Positions 1 to 9,529 of a DNA stretch of 64,000 nt are shown piece after piece. Under the pieces are notes generated by a model, which was not told the origin of the DNA, searched no databases, and worked only from the letters and a program-made list of their open reading frames with translations. Source of the stretch: Aquicoccus sp. G2-2 (GTDB taxonomy: Bacteria > Pseudomonadota > Alphaproteobacteria > Rhodobacterales > Rhodobacteraceae); the NCBI RefSeq assembly GCF_034555965.1, contig NZ_JAYDCK010000003.1:1860001-1924000 (forward strand), read 5' to 3'. How positions within the stretch are numbered: position 1 is the stretch's first letter; every line of letters begins with the position of its first letter. The position numbers and the translations under genes were made by a program.

Positions 1-99
1 CCGCTTCTCACGACTGACCCGAATTTCATCGTCAACAGTCGCGTTCGGGGCAACAAAATCGTCACCCAGAACAATATCTCCGTCACGTTCAGGCGCCAT
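1..99 (-). CDS. chvG: Sensor histidine kinase ChvG, N-terminal fragment (runs off the window)
   Basis: Only the first 33 codons lie in the window. They read from an ATG at 97-99 into an acidic, cytoplasmic-looking N-terminus with no membrane segment yet. The call rests on context: the gene follows the ChvI-type response regulator on the same strand after 56 bases, with pckA divergent upstream. This is the usual alphaproteobacterial pckA / chvI-chvG arrangement. ChvG is an inner-membrane kinase that phosphorylates ChvI in response to acid or envelope stress. No kinase motif is visible in this fragment, so the identity is inferred from neighbours. Confidence 0.7.
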   Translation of the reverse strand, partial: MAPERDGDIVLGDDFVAPNATVDDEIRVSREKR

Positions 100-155
100 G
101 TCGCGCACGTCGGTCCTCTCAGATGGGGTGCGTTTTTGCGCCCGCTGCTACCGCC

Positions 156-857
156 TTACTCTTCGTTATACCTGTAGCCGATCCCGTAGAGGGTCTCAAT
201 CGCCGAGAAGTCGTCATCGGCACTGCGCATCTTCTTACGCAGCCGTTTGATGTGGCTGTCAATGGTGCGGTCATCAACATAAACCTGATCGTCATAAGCC
301 ACGTCCATCAACTGATCGCGGCTTTTCACGAAGCCGGGCCGTTGCGCCAACGCCTGCAACAGCAGAAACTCGGTCACGGTGAGCGAGACATCCTTGCCCT
401 TCCATGTAACCGAATGGCGCAGCGGGTCCATCCTCAGATCGCCACGCTCCATCACCTTGGTTTCTTCGGTATCGCCAACGATATCCCCGGCCACCGCATC
501 CTGTCGGCGCAAGAGCGCGCGGATGCGCTCCACCAGAAGGCGTTGAGAGAACGGCTTCTTCACATAATCATCCGCCCCCATTCGCAGCCCGAGAACCTCA
601 TCAATCTCATCGTCTTTCGAGGTCAGGAAAATCACCGGCATGGAGGTTTTCTGCCGCAGTCGTTGCAGCAAATCCATGCCGTCCATACGTGGCATCTTTA
701 TATCCAGCACTGCCATATCGGGCAGTTGCCGGTTGAATGCGTCCAGCGCCTGCTGACCGTCATGATAGGTTTCAACCTCAAAACCTTCTGCTTCAAGGGT
801 CATGGCCACCGATGTCAGAATATTCCTGTCATCGTCCACAAGGGCGATCTTCGACAT
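156..857 (-). CDS. chvI: Two-component response regulator ChvI (OmpR/PhoB family)
   Basis: A 233-residue regulator. It has an N-terminal receiver domain with the acidic pocket at D8-D10, the phospho-acceptor D52 in VLDIKMP, and the conserved Lys in the DDYVKKPF segment. A C-terminal winged-helix DNA-binding domain ends with the typical [11 protein letters not shown] motif. The start [10 protein letters not shown] (CAT at 855-857) fits the receiver fold, whereas upstream in-frame codons add a basic tail without homology. It is co-directional with chvG and divergent from pckA. In related bacteria ChvG/ChvI controls pckA and envelope-stress genes, which fits the shared 370-base intergenic region. 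Confidence 0.9.
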   Translation of the reverse strand: MSKIALVDDDRNILTSVAMTLEAEGFEVETYHDGQQALDAFNRQLPDMAVLDIKMPRMDGMDLLQRLRQKTSMPVIFLTSKDDEIDEVLGLRMGADDYVKKPFSQRLLVERIRALLRRQDAVAGDIVGDTEETKVMERGDLRMDPLRHSVTWKGKDVSLTVTEFLLLQALAQRPGFVKSRDQLMDVAYDDQVYVDDRTIDSHIKRLRKKMRSADDDFSAIETLYGIGYRYNEE

Positions 858-1227
858 ATCAGAAGTCCTTATACTGCTCGTTACGCCTGCTTTTTTCAGA
901 GACAATCGCCGCTTTCTCCTTTGCAATCAATCCCCAACTGCGAATCAGGCCGTGTTTCACCCCGATTCTGCCAAGAAAATCTCTTAGGAATGGCTAATTT
1001 ACCTCACTTTCCGTTTCAGATTGGAAACTTGTTGGCGCTAACTCATTCGCATTGTCGGGGTGGTTGCGCAAACAATTGCCCCCTGCGGCAAAGCTGCCTG
1101 TTCTCCGGCACTTGGCGCGTGTTAAGAGGCGGCATCGGCCTTTGTGGCCGAAAGCACGAGCGGCGAACCCTGCCACTCACGCCAGGACCATCCGCCACCA
1201 ACGCGGGCGCATCAGGAGAAATCAAAT
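858..1227. promoter_or_regulatory. Divergent promoter region between chvI and pckA
   Basis: A 370-base gene-free stretch must hold promoters for both chvI (leftward) and pckA (rightward). The pckA end carries an AGGAG ribosome binding site at 1213-1217, eleven bases before its ATG. An imperfect dyad at 1037-1051 resembles half of a Fur-family box but has a poor second half. No clear -35/-10 pair or ChvI site could be assigned by eye. No small gene or RNA is evident. Confidence 0.5.
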
Positions 1228-2826
1228 ATGACATTAGGACGGGTGAACCCGAATTTCCGGCTTGAAGACCAAGGCATCGAAGGGCTGGGCAATGTCTATT
1301 ACAACTTCATGGAGCCCGCTCTGATCGAAGCGGCGGTCAGAGCAGGCGAAGGCCGGATCGGCAATGGCGGCACGTTTCTGGTGTCGACCGGAAAATTCAC
1401 GGGCCGCTCTCCGAAAGACAAACATGTGGTGAAAACACCGTCGGTCGAAAACACGATCTGGTGGGACCAAAATGCCGCGATGAGCGAAGAAGGCTTTGCC
1501 CGTCTTTACGAAGACATGCTGGAACACATGAAGGGCGGGGATTACCACGTTCAGGACCTGACCGGCGGCGCCGACCCGGCCCATGCAATCAATGTGCGCA
1601 TGATTACCGAAATGTCGTGGCACGCACTTTTCAACCGCAACATGCTGCGCCGCCCGCCGCGCGAGGCGCTCAACAGCTACGTTGCCGATTTCACCATCAT
1701 CAACTGCCCCAGCTTCAAGGCGGACCCCGAGCGCCATGATTGCCGTTCCGATACGGTGATCGCCCTTAATTTCGATCGCAAGCTGATCCTCGTCGCCAAT
1801 ACCGAATACGCCGGTGAGAACAAGAAGTCGGTTTTCACATTGCTGAACTATCTGCTGCCGGAAAAAGACATCATGCCGATGCATTGCTCGGCCAACCATG
1901 CCAAAGGCAACCCGATCGATACGGCGATTTTCTTTGGCCTGTCGGGCACCGGCAAGACCACGCTTTCGGCTGACCCGGACCGGGTGCTGATTGGCGATGA
2001 CGAACATGGCTGGTCGGACCAGGGCACGTTCAACTTCGAAGGCGGCTGTTATGCCAAGACGATCCACCTGTCAGCCGAGGCCGAGCCGGAAATCTATGCC
2101 ACCTGTTCGATGTTCGGCACCGTGATTGAAAACATGGTCTATGACGAAGAGACCATGGAGCTTGATTTTGAGGACAGCTCGCTGACCCAAAACATGCGCT
2201 GCGCTTATCCGCTGCACTATATCTCCAACACCTCCGAGAGCGCACAAGGCGGGCATCCGAAAAACATCATCTTGCTGACCTGCGATGCCTACGGCGTGTT
2301 GCCACCCATCGCCCGGCTGACCCCGGCGCAGGCGATGTATCACTTCCTGTCCGGCTTCACCTCGAAAACGCCGGGCACCGAACGCGGCGTGCTTGAACCG
2401 GAACCCACCTTCTCCACCTGTTTTGGCGCACCGTTCATGCCGCGCCGCCCCGAGGTCTACGGCAAGCTGCTTCAGGAAAAGATCGCCAAGCACGGCGCAA
2501 CCTGCTGGCTGGTCAACACCGGCTGGACCGGTGGCGCGTTCGGCACCGGCAAGCGGATGCCGATCAAGGCCACCCGCGCGCTCCTCACCGCAGCACTTGA
2601 TGGTCCGCTAAACGAGGCCACGTTCCGCAAGGACCCGAATTTCGGCTTCGACGTTCCGGTAACGGTGCCCGATGTCGATGCGACCCTGCTCGACCCGCGC
2701 GCCACATGGACCGACAAGAAAGCCTATGACGCTCAGGCTGCCAAACTGGTGAAGATGTTCTCGGAAAACTTCGAGCAATATGTGCCCCATATCGACGACG
2801 ACGTAAAAGCCGCCGCGATCGGATAA
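1228..2826 (+). CDS. pckA: Phosphoenolpyruvate carboxykinase (ATP)
   Basis: A 532-residue ATP-dependent PEP carboxykinase, which converts oxaloacetate and ATP to PEP, CO2 and ADP at the start of gluconeogenesis. The kinase P-loop [10 protein letters not shown] is at residues 237-246, followed by the metal-binding LIGDDEHGW segment. RSPKDKHVV, the substrate-site signature, is near the N-terminus. Length matches the ATP-type family. ATG 1228 has an AGGAG site upstream; the longer frame upstream has no family similarity. It is divergent from chvI and followed by a strong rho-independent terminator. Confidence 0.97.
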   Translation: MTLGRVNPNFRLEDQGIEGLGNVYYNFMEPALIEAAVRAGEGRIGNGGTFLVSTGKFTGRSPKDKHVVKTPSVENTIWWDQNAAMSEEGFARLYEDMLEHMKGGDYHVQDLTGGADPAHAINVRMITEMSWHALFNRNMLRRPPREALNSYVADFTIINCPSFKADPERHDCRSDTVIALNFDRKLILVANTEYAGENKKSVFTLLNYLLPEKDIMPMHCSANHAKGNPIDTAIFFGLSGTGKTTLSADPDRVLIGDDEHGWSDQGTFNFEGGCYAKTIHLSAEAEPEIYATCSMFGTVIENMVYDEETMELDFEDSSLTQNMRCAYPLHYISNTSESAQGGHPKNIILLTCDAYGVLPPIARLTPAQAMYHFLSGFTSKTPGTERGVLEPEPTFSTCFGAPFMPRRPEVYGKLLQEKIAKHGATCWLVNTGWTGGAFGTGKRMPIKATRALLTAALDGPLNEATFRKDPNFGFDVPVTVPDVDATLLDPRATWTDKKAYDAQAAKLVKMFSENFEQYVPHIDDDVKAAAIG

Positions 2827-2863
2827 GGCCGAACCAGAGGAACGCCCTACCCTACGAATCCTG

Positions 2864-2894
2864 ACGCCCCGGCTTATAAAACCGGGGCGTTTTT
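2864..2894 (+). terminator. Rho-independent terminator after pckA
   Basis: A 9-bp perfect GC-rich stem (ACGCCCCGG / CCGGGGCGT) with a 9-base A/T-rich loop is followed directly by TTTT. It sits 37 bases after the pckA stop and just before the end of the convergent DsrE-like gene. Confidence 0.92.
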
Positions 2895-2911
2895 CGTGAC
2901 ATGCTCTGCGA

Positions 2912-3355
2912 TCAGGGCTTTACGTAGCTATAGCCGTCTTCCTGCAATTCAACCAACCGCACAACGCCCGATGGCACGACCTCCGCTTCGGAAATCAGCG
3001 GCACATCATGACCTGCCTTCTGTTCCATCTTGGCATGGGTATTGCCGCAAGCCGAAAACTTCACGTGATCCAGCTCAAGACTCATCGCGGCAATCCTGTC
3101 GGAAACCGGGCTCTTGTCCTTCACGAACATGTTGAGCCCCGGCCCGTAAGCCACCACCTCAACGGTCAACTCATCGCCCTGCGAGGCATAGTATTTCTGA
3201 AGGTTCTTGACGTTGTTCAACGCCATGTTCATCACCTTCGGGTTATTCTGATCCACGTGAACCGCCACCTTGTGCATAACCCCCTCGGCCCAAGCCAAGC
3301 CCGGCGCCGCCATTGGCAGTGCAGCCAAAGCGGCTGCCATCATCAATTTATGCAT
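2912..3355 (-). CDS. Secreted DsrE/DsrF-like protein
   Basis: A 147-residue protein with a Sec signal peptide (MHKLMMAAALAALPMAAPG, cleavage likely after AWA). The mature part resembles the periplasmic DsrE/DsrF-like (COG1416) family. It has the V-HVDQNNPKVMNMALNNVKN opening, a central KFSACGNTH segment with the single conserved Cys, and a C-terminal valine-rich strand. Members of this family are linked to sulfur or redox chemistry, but their substrate is not established. The start at 3353-3355 is chosen because it gives a complete signal peptide and has GGAG upstream. It is convergent with pckA. Confidence 0.75.
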   Translation of the reverse strand: MHKLMMAAALAALPMAAPGLAWAEGVMHKVAVHVDQNNPKVMNMALNNVKNLQKYYASQGDELTVEVVAYGPGLNMFVKDKSPVSDRIAAMSLELDHVKFSACGNTHAKMEQKAGHDVPLISEAEVVPSGVVRLVELQEDGYSYVKP

Positions 3356-3516
3356 TTCCCGTTCTCCTGTTCTTCGCAAGTAAGAACCTAACTATTTTTC
3401 GGGCCGTGTCATTCGAAAACAGGTCGCCGTGCGGCGCGTTCACCACATTATTACACGCCCTTGGCAAGCCCCGCGCCGCGGGCTATACGCGCTGCCTGAG
3501 CGATAGGAGCAGGGCA

Positions 3517-4308
3517 ATGCAGGGCAGCGCAAATCTTAACATCATGATCAAGGCAGCCCGCAAGGCAGGCCGCAGCCTCGTGAAGGATTTCCGCGAGGTC
3601 GAAAACCTGCAAGTCAGCATGAAAGGGGCCGGTGATTTTGTTTCCAAGGCCGACCTGAAGGCCGAAGCCGTCCTGAAAGAAGAGCTGCGCAATGCCCGGC
3701 CCACCTATGGCTGGCTGGCCGAAGAAGGCGGGTTCGAAGCTGGCGAAGACCCGACCCGGCGCTGGATTGTCGACCCGCTCGACGGAACCACGAACTTCCT
3801 GCACGGGTTGCCGCACTGGGCCGTTTCCATTGCCCTTGAACACAAGGGAAATGTCGTTGCAGGCGTGATTTTTGATCCCGCCAAGGACGAGATGTTCTAT
3901 GCCGAAAAGGGCGAAGGCGCGTGGCTGAACGACAGCCAGCGTCTGCGCGTCTCTGGCCGCCGCCGGATGATCGAAAGCATTTTTGCCACCGGCTTGCCCT
4001 TCGGCGGGCGCGCCGATCTGCCTGACACGCTCAAGGATCTTGGTCGTCTGATGCCGACATGTGCGGGTGTGCGGCGCTGGGGGTCGGCGGCGCTTGATCT
4101 GGCCTATGTCGCCGCCGGACGCTATGAGGGCTTCTGGGAGCGCAAACTCAACGCGTGGGATATGGCCGCTGGCGTGGTGATCGTGCAGGAAGCGGGCGGG
4201 CTTATCCAGCCGCTTCAGGCTGACGGTGATATCCTTGAGGATGGTGAAGTGCTGTGCGCCAATGAGGCAATGTTCGATCCGTTCGCAAAGATTATTCGCG
4301 GGGCGTGA
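3517..4308 (+). CDS. Inositol monophosphatase family protein
   Basis: A 263-residue Mg2+-dependent sugar-phosphatase fold. Metal ligands are visible in EEGG (about residue 68), in WIVDPLDGTTNFLHG (W83 onward) and in the C-terminal NAWDMAAGVVIVQEAGG. The family dephosphorylates inositol-1-phosphate or related phosphates such as PAP, and bacterial SuhB also has a role in rRNA antitermination. Which activity applies here cannot be told from motifs. The start at ATG 3517 is supported by AGGAG at 3506-3510 and by the conserved N-terminus beginning a few residues later. Confidence 0.9.
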   Translation: MQGSANLNIMIKAARKAGRSLVKDFREVENLQVSMKGAGDFVSKADLKAEAVLKEELRNARPTYGWLAEEGGFEAGEDPTRRWIVDPLDGTTNFLHGLPHWAVSIALEHKGNVVAGVIFDPAKDEMFYAEKGEGAWLNDSQRLRVSGRRRMIESIFATGLPFGGRADLPDTLKDLGRLMPTCAGVRRWGSAALDLAYVAAGRYEGFWERKLNAWDMAAGVVIVQEAGGLIQPLQADGDILEDGEVLCANEAMFDPFAKIIRGA

Positions 4309-4386
4309 GCCACCGTATTGACTGGGTCGCGGACAGCAAGACCAGAACAGCAACGCCCAACACGCACGCCCCGCCTATGCTGTGCC

Positions 4387-6264
4387 CTACCCGTTCTCGT
4401 GAAAGAAATCATAGATCGTCTCGGCCAAGGTGCCCGAAACGCCCTCCACCGCCTTGAGGTCGGCCAGGGCCGCGCGGCTCACCGCCTTGGCGGACCCGAA
4501 ATGCGCCAGCAGCGCGCGCTTGCGGGTGGCACCAACACCGGGAATATCATCAAGCGGCGTCGCGCCGATGGCTTTTGCCCGCTTGGCGCGGTGCGTGCCA
4601 ATGGCAAAGCGGTGCGCCTCATCGCGCAGGCGTTGGACAAAATATAGCACCGGATCGTTATGCCTCAGCGCGAACGGGCGCTGGCCCGCGCGGTGGAACT
4701 CTTCCTTGCCTGCATCCCGGTCAATCCCCTTGGCCACCCCCACCATCGGCAGATCGGCGACGCCCATCTCATCCATGATCTGTTTCACCGCCGAAACCTG
4801 CCCGGCACCGCCGTCGATCAGCAACAGGTCGGGCCAATGCCCTTCCTTGCGTTCCGGGTCTTCTTTCATCAGGCGTTTGAAACGGCGCGTGAGCACCTCT
4901 TTCATCATTCCGAAATCATCGCCGGGGGTCAGATTATCACCCTTGATGTTGAACTTGCGATACGCGTTCTTCATGAACCCGTCCGGCCCGGCCACGATCA
5001 TCGCACCAACGGCGTTGGTGCCCTGAATATGGCTGTTGTCGTAAACCTCGATACGCTGCGGCGGCCCATCAAGCCCGAACGCCTCGGCCAAGCCACTAAG
5101 CAGGCGTGCCTGAGTTGCGGTTTCGGCCATCTTGCGGGCCAGACTTTCGCGGGCATTGCGCGCCGCGAAGGAAACCAGTTCGGCCTTTTCCCCGCGCTTT
5201 GGCATCAGCAACTCAACCTTGTGCCCGGCCTTATCGGATAGCGCTTCTGCCATCAGGTCGGCATTCTCGATCGGGTGCGACAGCAAAAGTTGCCGGGGCG
5301 GTTCATGGTTGGCATAGAATTGCCCGGTGAACGCTTCAAGCACCTCTGCCGCCTCAATCTCGGCGCTGCCGACGCGGGGGTAGAAATCACGGTTTCCCCA
5401 ATTCTGATGCGAACGAATGAAAACCACCTGCACACAAGCCTGCCCATTCTCCAGATGCAGCGCGATGACATCGGCCTCCGGCGTTGCGCGCGGGTTGATC
5501 CCTTGCGAGGTCTGCACCTGCGTCATCGCCTTGACCCGGTCGCGCAGGGCGGCCGCTTTCTCGAACTCAAGCGCGTCCGACGCCGCCTGCATCTCCGCTG
5601 CAAGCTTGGCCTGAATCTCGGTTGAACGGCCCGAAAGGTAACGCTCCGCATCGCGCACGGACGCGGCATAATCGGCTTGCGATATCTTGCCGACACAGGG
5701 CGCGGTGCAGCGTTTGATCTGATATTGCAGGCAAGGCCGGGTGCGCGACTCGAACATGGCATTTGAGCAATTGCGCAACATGAATACCCGTTGAAGCTGT
5801 GCCAGCGAGCGGTTCACCGCCCCGGCAGAGGCGAACGGACCATAATAGCTGCCCTTCTCTTTGCGCGCGCCGCGGTGCTTCTTGATCATCGGGAAGGCGT
5901 GATCGGTGACAAGAATGTTGGGAAAGCTCTTGTCGTCGCGCAACAGCACGTTGTAGCGCGGCTTCAACTGCTTGATCAGGTTCTGCTCAAGCAAAAGCGC
6001 CTCGGTTTCCGTCCGCGTGGTCAGAAACATCATCGCGGCGGTTTCCCGGATCATCCGGGCAATCCGCGCCGAATGGCCGGTTGGCCGCGCATAAGACGAG
6101 ACCCGCGCCCTGAGATTGCGCGCCTTGCCGACATAAAGAACCCGCGCCTGCGTATCGAGCATCCGGTAAACGCCCGGCGCACTGCCCAGCGTTTTCAGAT
6201 ACCCCGCAATAACGGAATGACCCGTCGCCTGAGGTGATGTTTCTTGGTCTGGATCAGTCGGCAT
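4387..6264 (-). CDS. uvrC: Excinuclease ABC subunit UvrC
   Basis: A 625-residue nucleotide-excision-repair nuclease that makes both incisions around a lesion in complex with UvrB. The order is a GIY-YIG-type domain ([10 protein letters not shown]...[13 protein letters not shown]), a Cys-rich segment (C-x7-C around [12 protein letters not shown]), a UVR helix ([13 protein letters not shown]), the RNase-H-like C-terminal nuclease ([17 protein letters not shown]) and terminal helix-hairpin-helix repeats ([14 protein letters not shown]). ATG at 6262-6264 gives the normal N-terminus. A TTG 45 bases upstream is possible but adds an atypical extension. It is convergent with the inositol-phosphatase gene. 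Confidence 0.96.
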   Translation of the reverse strand: MPTDPDQETSPQATGHSVIAGYLKTLGSAPGVYRMLDTQARVLYVGKARNLRARVSSYARPTGHSARIARMIRETAAMMFLTTRTETEALLLEQNLIKQLKPRYNVLLRDDKSFPNILVTDHAFPMIKKHRGARKEKGSYYGPFASAGAVNRSLAQLQRVFMLRNCSNAMFESRTRPCLQYQIKRCTAPCVGKISQADYAASVRDAERYLSGRSTEIQAKLAAEMQAASDALEFEKAAALRDRVKAMTQVQTSQGINPRATPEADVIALHLENGQACVQVVFIRSHQNWGNRDFYPRVGSAEIEAAEVLEAFTGQFYANHEPPRQLLLSHPIENADLMAEALSDKAGHKVELLMPKRGEKAELVSFAARNARESLARKMAETATQARLLSGLAEAFGLDGPPQRIEVYDNSHIQGTNAVGAMIVAGPDGFMKNAYRKFNIKGDNLTPGDDFGMMKEVLTRRFKRLMKEDPERKEGHWPDLLLIDGGAGQVSAVKQIMDEMGVADLPMVGVAKGIDRDAGKEEFHRAGQRPFALRHNDPVLYFVQRLRDEAHRFAIGTHRAKRAKAIGATPLDDIPGVGATRKRALLAHFGSAKAVSRAALADLKAVEGVSGTLAETIYDFFHENG

Positions 6265-6587
6265 GAGAATAGAGATCCGATTCTTTGCTTGTGCTGCAAT
6301 GATATGCAAGGCAGAGCAAGAGGAAAGACATCCACCATTCGTGTGGATAACTGCGGGGGTATCTTTGGCTTAGTCGGAAATTTTCCTTGTATTTGGCTTG
6401 CTTCGTTAACTTGCCTAAAAAATAGGCACAAATGCAACTCTTTGTAAATTAACCAAATTTTTTATACCACCCGGCAAAATATTGAAAACATTAAAGATTT
6501 TGTAACGCATTTGTAACGTTCCCGTTAACGGTGCAAAACTTACAACAGAAGTGCCGGAAATATATATTCGAAACCTCTGAAGCAGCG
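6265..6587. other. A+T-rich intergenic region upstream of uvrC with a perfect DnaA box
   Basis: A 323-base gene-free region far richer in A+T than its surroundings. It contains one perfect DnaA box (TTATCCACA on the minus strand, 6342-6350), a near-repeat of TTGTAACG around 6499-6518, and TTAAC-containing words. It presumably carries the uvrC promoter. No open frame with a ribosome binding site and no clear RNA gene was found. Confidence 0.5.
6342..6350 (-). promoter_or_regulatory. Perfect DnaA box
   Basis: TTATCCACA on the minus strand matches the bacterial DnaA-box consensus exactly. It is solitary: no second perfect copy was seen in the same intergenic region, so it suggests DnaA binding or titration rather than an origin. 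Confidence 0.5.
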
Positions 6588-7373
6588 CTATTCCGGGCCA
6601 AGAATGTCAGGCGTTTGCCAAGCAAGATGCTGGCCCCCATCGACGCAAAGAAGCTGCCCCGTCACCGCCGGAGCATCGAGGAAATAGCCCAGCGCAGCGG
6701 TAATATCGGCCGGATTCGAGCCGCGTTCCAACACCGTGGCGGCGCGCTGGCGCGCGAAATGGCTGTCAGACTGATGCGCGCCGATCAAGGTCGGTCCCGG
6801 CCCGATTGCATTAACCCGCACATCCGGGGCAAACCCTTGCGCCGCCGTACGAGTCAACGCCCAAAGGCCCATCTTGGCAATTGTGTAAGAGGCAAATGCC
6901 GGGGTGAGTTTTCTTACCCGCTGATCAATCATGTTGACGATAAGCGCGCGCGCCTGCGGTTCGCCGTTTGCATCCGGGCTGGCAGCCGGTGCCTGCGCGG
7001 CGAAAGCCTGCGACAGCACGAACGGCGCACGCAGGTTTGAACCGATATGCCGATCCCAGCTTTCACGGGTAGCGGTTTGCAGCGTGTCATATTCGAAAAT
7101 CGAGGCATTGTTGACCAGCAAGCTCAGCGGCTGTCCCAACGCCTCTGCCGCCCGCTCAACCAAAGCGGAAACCTGCGCCTCATCTAGCAGGTTGGCCTGA
7201 AGCGCCGCCGCGCGGACACCCTGCCCATCAAGCTCCTCCACCAGCGCCGCCGCCTTTGCCGCACTCGAATGGTAATGCACTGCAACGGCAAAACCGCGCG
7301 CGCCAAGATAACGCACCATCGCGGCCCCAAGCCTGTCGGCCCCGCCAGTGACAAGCGCGGCCCCCGTCAACAC
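6588..7373 (-). CDS. SDR-family oxidoreductase of the FolM/pteridine-reductase type
   Basis: A 261-residue short-chain dehydrogenase. The NADP-binding motif is TGGADRLG near the N-terminus, resembling the TGxxxRLG of pteridine reductases, then NNASIF, and YTIAK as the catalytic Tyr-x3-Lys. The usual catalytic Ser is replaced by Asp (VNMIDQRV), as in PTR1/FolM, which reduce dihydrobiopterin, dihydrofolate or dihydromonapterin. I infer that class of activity. The start is GTG 7371-7373, which overlaps the antiporter stop by 7 bases (GTGTTGA), so translation is probably coupled. Longer upstream frames lie inside the antiporter gene. Confidence 0.8.
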   Translation of the reverse strand: MLTGAALVTGGADRLGAAMVRYLGARGFAVAVHYHSSAAKAAALVEELDGQGVRAAALQANLLDEAQVSALVERAAEALGQPLSLLVNNASIFEYDTLQTATRESWDRHIGSNLRAPFVLSQAFAAQAPAASPDANGEPQARALIVNMIDQRVRKLTPAFASYTIAKMGLWALTRTAAQGFAPDVRVNAIGPGPTLIGAHQSDSHFARQRAATVLERGSNPADITAALGYFLDAPAVTGQLLCVDGGQHLAWQTPDILGPE

Positions 7374-8338
7374 AGCACCGCCAAAATATAAAGCCCGTAA
7401 AGCGCCGTAAGAATGGCCCCCCACGTCCGGGTGAGATCCTGGCGGAAAAATACGAAGGGAATAAGCAGCACCGAAGCCCCGAGCATGACCCAAAGATCAA
7501 ATTGCAGGAATTGCGGCGCCACCGTGACAGGCCGCATCAAGGCGGCAATCCCGATAATGCCAAGCAGATTGAACATGTTTGAGCCGATAACATTGCCCAG
7601 CGCCACATCCGCCTGTTGGCGCAGCGCGGCCATCACCGTGGTGGCCAGTTCCGGCAGTGACGTGCCAACCGCGACCAGCGTCAGGCCGATAACAACCTCC
7701 GAAACCCCGAAGGTGCGGGCAATATTCACCGCACTATCAACCAGAAGATCAGCCCCCAACGGCAAGCCAATCAAGCCCAACACGAGAAAGACCAGGACTT
7801 TCCACCACCGCATATCGGGGTCTGCGCCCTCAACTTCTTCGTCTTCGTCTTGCGCTTCCGCCGCGGCGCGCGCAATCCCGGCCAGTTCGCGGCGATGTCG
7901 GCGGGCATGGAGCACGGAATCAGCCAGCACAAAGGTAAGCCCGGCCAGCAACACCAGAGCGGCAAACAGATCAAAAACCCCACGAAAGGCCAACGCGATA
8001 AACAACAGGGTTGAGAGCACCATATAAAGATAAGTCTTGCGGCAATCACACTCCGAAGTATGCATTCGCGCCAACAGCGCGGGCAGGCCCAGCACCAACA
8101 GCACGTTGGCTGTGTTCGACCCGACAACATTGCCCATGGCGATATCAGGGGCGTTTTCCCTGACGGCCTTGATGGCGATCAGAAGTTCAGGTGCCGACGT
8201 GCCGAATGCAACAATGGTCAGCGAAACGATCAGCGCCGGGATGCCCACGCGCAATGCCAGATTAACTGCACCGCGCACCAGACTATCGCCCGCCAAAAGC
8301 AGAATAACGAGACCCAGAACGGCATAGACCCAATCCAT
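7367..8338 (-). CDS. Calcium/sodium antiporter (CaCA family)
   Basis: A 323-residue inner-membrane exchanger with about ten membrane helices in two inverted halves. Each half has the family signatures. Alpha-1 has IVAFGTSAPELL and GNVVGSNTANVLLVLG; alpha-2 has LVAVGTSLPELATT and GNVIGSNMFNLLGIIG. Between them is an acidic cytoplasmic loop (AQDEDEEVEGADPD) typical of the family. The start at 8336-8338 has AAGGG upstream. It lies 2 bases after the small zinc-ribbon gene and overlaps the FolM-like gene, all in one direction, so one operon is likely. Confidence 0.93.
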   Translation of the reverse strand: MDWVYAVLGLVILLLAGDSLVRGAVNLALRVGIPALIVSLTIVAFGTSAPELLIAIKAVRENAPDIAMGNVVGSNTANVLLVLGLPALLARMHTSECDCRKTYLYMVLSTLLFIALAFRGVFDLFAALVLLAGLTFVLADSVLHARRHRRELAGIARAAAEAQDEDEEVEGADPDMRWWKVLVFLVLGLIGLPLGADLLVDSAVNIARTFGVSEVVIGLTLVAVGTSLPELATTVMAALRQQADVALGNVIGSNMFNLLGIIGIAALMRPVTVAPQFLQFDLWVMLGASVLLIPFVFFRQDLTRTWGAILTALYGLYILAVLC

Positions 8339-8340
8339 GC

Positions 8341-8514
8341 TCAGCCCTTCTCGCAGGGGCATGATCCGCGCCCGACCCGCAGGCGGCCGCATTTCGGGCA
8401 GCGTTTAGCACGCTTCTTCCCGCTCAGACGCTTCGATCCCGGCACGGTAAATTTGCCGAACATCGCCATCACGCCCATTCCAACCAGAAATAGAACAACG
8501 ACCTTTGCAATCAT
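8341..8514 (-). CDS. 57-residue membrane-anchored zinc-ribbon protein
   Basis: A small gene from ATG 8512-8514 to TGA 8341-8343. Residues 1-20 form one hydrophobic helix (MIAKVVVLFLVGMGVMAMFG), followed by a basic linker (KRLSGKKRAKR). The C-terminus has four cysteines in a CPKCG...CPC zinc-ribbon pattern. It sits 3 bases after the S49-peptidase stop and 2 bases before the antiporter start, so it is almost certainly translated. Function is unknown; a short membrane-tethered zinc-binding adaptor is the most that can be said. Confidence 0.8.
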   Translation of the reverse strand: MIAKVVVLFLVGMGVMAMFGKFTVPGSKRLSGKKRAKRCPKCGRLRVGRGSCPCEKG

Positions 8515-8517
8515 GAC

Positions 8518-9311
8518 CTACAACCCAAACCGGGCGAAAGCCGCCCGTTCCTCAATCGCGGCCAGCGCATCGCTGGCCATCGCACCGCCAAAACGGCTCA
8601 ACAGACCTTTGCGACGCCCATAGGCAACAAGCTTCACATCCTTGCCATAGCGCTCTTTCAGCCAGTCTTCAGGATGGGCAATCCCATCGATCAAGCCAAG
8701 CTCCTGCGCTTTCGCAGCCAGCCAGAATTCACCGCTGAACAGTGCAGGATCATCAACCAAGCGCGCACCACGTCCCTTTTGGACATGCGTGATGAATACC
8801 TCGTGCATCTGGTCAAGTATGGCTTGCAGGCGCTTCACATCCGCCGGTTTTTCCGGGCTGAACGGATCAAGCTGTGACTTCGATTTTCCGGCGGTATGAA
8901 CCCGGCGCTCAATGCCGTGGCGCGCAATGAACTCCTGCGCCCCGAAACTGCCCGAGATCACCCCGATTGAGCCAACGACCGAGGCCGGATCGGCAAAGAT
9001 ATCGTCGGCGGCACAGGCCAGCCAATACCCCCCGAGGCAGCGACATCCTCGACAAACGCGTGAACGGGAATGGTTTTTTCGTCGGCCAACCGCCTGATCC
9101 GCCCCGCAATGCGCGAGGACTGAACCGGGCTGCCACCGGGCGAATTGATCAATAGCGCAACAGCGGCCGGTTTGCCCCGGCGGAAGGCCTTTTCGATCAA
9201 TGGCGCAAGACTGGCATCGTTCAGCGGCATGCGCCCGGTGCCGATCGCACCCTGAAGCCGGATCACGGCCACGCGCGGTGGTTTGTTGAGAAAGGGGATG
9301 AAGCGTTTCAT
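8518..9311 (-). CDS. S49-family signal peptide peptidase (SppA/SohB-like), apparent frameshift
   Basis: A ClpP-fold serine protease. The N-terminal half (MKRFIPFLNKPPRVAVIRLQG, LLINSPGGSPVQSS, HAFVEDVAASGG) reads in one frame. The C-terminal half (YWLACAADDIFADPASVVGSIGVISG, then KSKSQLDPFSPEKPADVK) reads in another. The conserved SGGYWLA segment is cut inside a six-C run at 9028-9033, and one more base restores a 264-residue protein. The GSIGV Ser and the Lys of the KSKSQ region are candidate catalytic residues. SppA-type enzymes degrade cleaved signal peptides in the membrane. Either the sequence has a missing base or the gene is newly broken. It is the first gene of the operon with the small zinc-ribbon gene and the antiporter. 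Confidence 0.82.
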
Positions 9312-9529
9312 TAACGCCCATGTAGAGACGGGACCGGCAAGAGACAAGGTCAGGCGGCGTGTGATCCTTCCTGTGCGGCTTCCCGGCACTGCATCAGGGC
9401 CGCACCCGCTGGCCATCTTCGCGCGCGGGACGCAGCGTCATACTGGCCTTCGACAACATGTCGTTTCCAGTGTCGCAAAGAGACGATAGCGCCGTTAAGC
9501 CCCGTGTTAGCCGGAGGCAAGGAGTCCTC

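Noticed and set aside
1037-1051. A Mur/Fur-like box between chvI and pckA
   Set aside because: GCTAACTCATTCGCA matches only one half of the dyad well; the other arm differs at several positions, unlike the perfect copy before mntH.
6265-6587. Chromosome origin of replication
   Set aside because: Only one perfect DnaA box is present and neither dnaA, parAB nor hemE is nearby; the A+T richness alone is not enough.
9028-9033. Programmed ribosomal frameshifting in the S49-peptidase gene
   Set aside because: The same homopolymer defect occurs in six unrelated genes, including some not known to frameshift; sequencing error explains all of them together.
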